Source: Anaerolineales bacterium (GTDB lineage: Bacteria; Chloroflexota; Anaerolineae; Epilineales; JAANWY01). Taken from it: a stretch of 20,147 nucleotides of DNA. Positions 18,990 to 20,147 of the stretch are shown in pieces. The translations under genes and the position numbers were made by a program. The first letter of the stretch is position 1. Each line of letters opens with the position of its first letter. The notes beneath the pieces are model-generated. The model did no database searches, was not told the DNA's origin, and worked only from the letters and a program-made list of their open reading frames with translations. The stretch is from NCBI GenBank assembly GCA_018263655.1, contig JAANWY010000159.1:1-20147 (forward strand). The letters are read 5' to 3'.

Positions 18990-19350
18990 TCCCTCCCATT
19001 GCCGAGGTCAAGTCCGCGTATCAGCAGGTGGAGGAAGCACACGAGAGGCCAGTGCCGGCAGAAAACGACGTGCTCACCCCAGAGCAGCGGCGGACGATGA
19101 GGCGTCACGAGATGACGAGGGGAGAGCTGGCCACCGGCTATAAGAACCCGGTGCAGTGGACCGAACACCCGTGCGTGGTCATCGCCGGCAGCGGTATGTG
19201 CAACGGCGGCCGCATCGTCAACTACCCTTCGACAGCACTTCGACAGGCTCAGGACAAGGCTCAGGACAGGCCTGAAAGCGCTGATCGAGGACGAGCGCAC
19301 CGACATCCTGTTCGTCGGCTACCAGGCGCACGGCGCGTCATCCAGAAATC
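18990..19350 (+). pseudogene. Beta-CASP/metallo-beta-lactamase RNA hydrolase remnant, split by a repeat
   Basis: The frame ending H-P-C-V-V-I-A-G-S-G-M-C-N-G-G-R-I-V-N-Y matches the conserved S-G-M-C-x-G-G-R-I motif of beta-CASP hydrolases. A CTTCGAC-type repeat (19226-19272) follows, and the protein resumes in another frame as L-K-A-L-I-E-D-E-R-T-D-I-L-F-V-G-Y-Q-A-H-G. The metal-binding N-terminal domain is absent and the C terminus is cut, so only about 110 residues of a roughly 450-residue family remain. The repeat inserted after the decay or caused the frame change. Confidence 0.75.
19226..19272 (+). repeat. CTTCGACAGGCTCAGGAC-type repeat inside the beta-CASP remnant
   Basis: CCCTTCGACAGCACTTCGAC then AGGCTCAGGACAAGGCTCAG and GACAGGC: overlapping copies of the same short repeat as at 11024-11117. 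Removing it joins the codons for N-Y to L-K-A-L-I. Confidence 0.75.
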
Positions 19351-19405
19351 GGTTGTCGAGTACGAAAACAGCCGAAATCCATTTAACACAGATCGAGAGC
19401 CCAAT

Positions 19406-19510
19406 GTGACGGATGACGGGTTCCTTTACAAAGATTTGACCTACGCGATCATTGGCGCGGCGATGGAAGTACACCGCACTCTTGGGTCTGGCTTCCTCGA
19501 ATCCGTTTTT
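19406..19510 (+). pseudogene. GxxExxY-family protein fragment
   Basis: The frame V-T-D-D-G-F-L-Y-K-D-L-T-Y-A-I-I-G-A-A-M followed by E-V-H-R-T-L-G-S-G-F-L-E-S-V-F matches the N terminus of GxxExxY proteins, which are about 120-130 residues and of unclear role. Only about 35 residues remain before the reading passes into the permease remnant. GTG 19406 may be the original start. Confidence 0.7.
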
Positions 19511-19511
19511 G

Positions 19512-19703
19512 TATGGCATCAATCCCATGACCGGTGTGGTCGAGGGCTTCCGCTGGGCTTGGTAGACTTGGCGGCCGCTGCTGGGGACAGAGACGGCGCC
19601 AGGCCCGATTGTCCTCGTTTCGGCATTGGTGGCCGTGGGGTTGCTGGTCAGTGGAGCGTACTATTTCCGGCGGATGGAAAAGACATTTGCGGATGTGGTA
19701 TAA
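19512..19703 (+). pseudogene. ABC-2 type polysaccharide export permease, C-terminal remnant
   Basis: The frame reads Y-G-I-N-P-M-T-G-V-V-E-G-F-R-W-A, the conserved loop of Wzm-like permeases, then a TAG, then in the same frame P-G-P-I-V-L-V-S-A-L-V-A-V-G-L-L-V-S-G, Y-Y-F-R-R-M-E-K-T-F-A-D-V-V and the natural TAA at 19701-19703. Only the last 60 residues or so of a roughly 270-residue protein survive and contain an in-frame stop. Together with the Wzz/kinase gene it suggests that a polysaccharide export locus once lay here. Confidence 0.75.
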
Positions 19704-19729
19704 TACCAATTGCAAATCGCGGATTGCAA
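19694..19729 (+). promoter_or_regulatory. Extended -10 promoter and possible operator of the antitoxin-like gene
   Basis: TGTGG-TATAAT (TATAAT at 19699-19704) overlaps the stop of the permease remnant; no good -35 is present, as expected for an extended -10. TTGCAAATC-GC-GGATTGCAA (19710-19729) is an imperfect inverted repeat in the leader that could bind a regulator. Confidence 0.4.
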
Positions 19730-19750
19730 ACTAAGCAGAGGAGGGTGACA

Positions 19751-20050
19751 ATGGACACATTGTATAAACTGGAGGTTCTCAAAGATACTTATTCCGACGA
19801 AGCTGAACTGGATCTGATTTTAGGGAAGCTGCTGGACGTTTCTCTCAGTCAGCATCGGCTACGCCTGGAGCGGTATGAGCGCGACCTGCGCGAGTTTGAG
19901 AGGCGTTACGGTATGGAATCTGCGGCGTTCTACCGCCGTTTTGAGGCCGGGGAACTGGGCGATGCGATGGACTTCTTTGAATGGGCCGGCTTGTACGAAC
20001 TTCGCCAGGACATCTTGGAGAAAATCCGGCGACTGGAGCCAGTTTTGTGA
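19751..20050 (+). CDS. Small charged helical protein, antitoxin-like
   Basis: The 99-residue protein is rich in Glu, Arg and Leu and predicted mostly helical: M-D-T-L-Y-K-L-E-V-L-K-D-T-Y, then S-L-S-Q-H-R-L-R-L-E-R-Y-E-R-D-L-R-E-F-E and G-E-L-G-D-A-M-D-F-F-E-W-A-G-L-Y. GGAGGG lies five bases before the ATG, so this start is solid even though the frame stays open upstream through pseudogene DNA. Similar short proteins are known to me as companions of DUF6516/TumE-type toxins; that link is from memory and uncertain. No partner is visible: 41 bases after the stop a MITE begins, so a toxin gene is lost or lies beyond the window. Confidence 0.75.
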   Translation: MDTLYKLEVLKDTYSDEAELDLILGKLLDVSLSQHRLRLERYERDLREFERRYGMESAAFYRRFEAGELGDAMDFFEWAGLYELRQDILEKIRRLEPVL

Positions 20051-20091
20051 AAAACGCGAGCGATTACTGACCGCGTTGGACAACGCGGCCT

Positions 20092-20147
20092 TGATCATCG
20101 TTTCGGCCATTGGCTTCCGCCTGCTCCCGCTGGATTGCCAAATCCAG
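20092..20147 (+). mobile_element. MITE family A, copy 3 (cut by window end)
   Basis: The left terminal repeat TGATCATCGTTTCGGCCA and the core up to TGGATTGCCAAATCC match copy 1 (8189 onwards) without difference in the visible 56 bases. It is in the same orientation as copy 1 and shares the preceding GCCT. Confidence 0.88.

Overview
The window most resembles a member of the Chloroflexota (Anaerolineae/Caldilineae-like). This is an inference from the caa3-oxidase operon layout, the high-GC coding style and the dense load of small palindromic and heptamer repeats. No taxonomic marker gene such as rRNA is present.

Region 1 (about 165-7411, minus strand) is an aerobic respiration operon: coxB (subunit II with a fused cytochrome c), coxA, ctaA and ctaB (heme A synthesis), a small two-helix protein, coxC, a YtkA/FixH-like membrane protein, a second coxC-type gene and a subunit IV gene. 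Together they make and equip a caa3-type cytochrome c oxidase. A 144-bp palindromic element sits inside the operon, between the YtkA-like gene and the second coxC.

Region 2 (7412-8736) has few genes. It holds a strong plus-strand promoter followed by hairpins (possible small RNA), nested palindromic repeats, an 84-bp MITE, and a tRNA-Leu(UAA) gene with its own promoter. That tRNA lacks the long variable arm expected of leucine tRNAs.

Region 3 (8737-10837, minus) is a three-gene cluster: a lipoprotein-type sortase and two paralogous secreted repeat proteins with an R-[IV]-[YF]-x-G-x-N-x-x-G-x-I-L repeat. I do not recognise the repeat proteins; the cluster is the best candidate here for an undescribed system.

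Region 4 (11190-14500, plus) starts with a good sigma-70 promoter, then a 133-bp MITE in the leader, a CBS-domain protein and an abutting MrfA/YprA-like helicase that carries an internal HNH nuclease-like domain and an in-frame heptamer repeat. A three-zinc-ribbon protein (14541-15053, minus) converges on it.

Region 5 (15176-16878) is decayed DNA: an internally deleted ABC-transporter ATPase, a toxin-antitoxin remnant with an intact promoter/operator, a LysM protein and nested palindromes.

Region 6 (16879-20147) has an intact Wzz/tyrosine-kinase fusion protein for polysaccharide export, then a graveyard (beta-CASP hydrolase, GxxExxY protein and polysaccharide ABC permease remnants), an intact 99-residue antitoxin-like gene and a third copy of the 84-bp MITE cut by the window edge.

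At least nine repeat families recur in the window. Several have altered gene ends or reading frames, so start codons were reassigned wherever an open frame ran back into a repeat.
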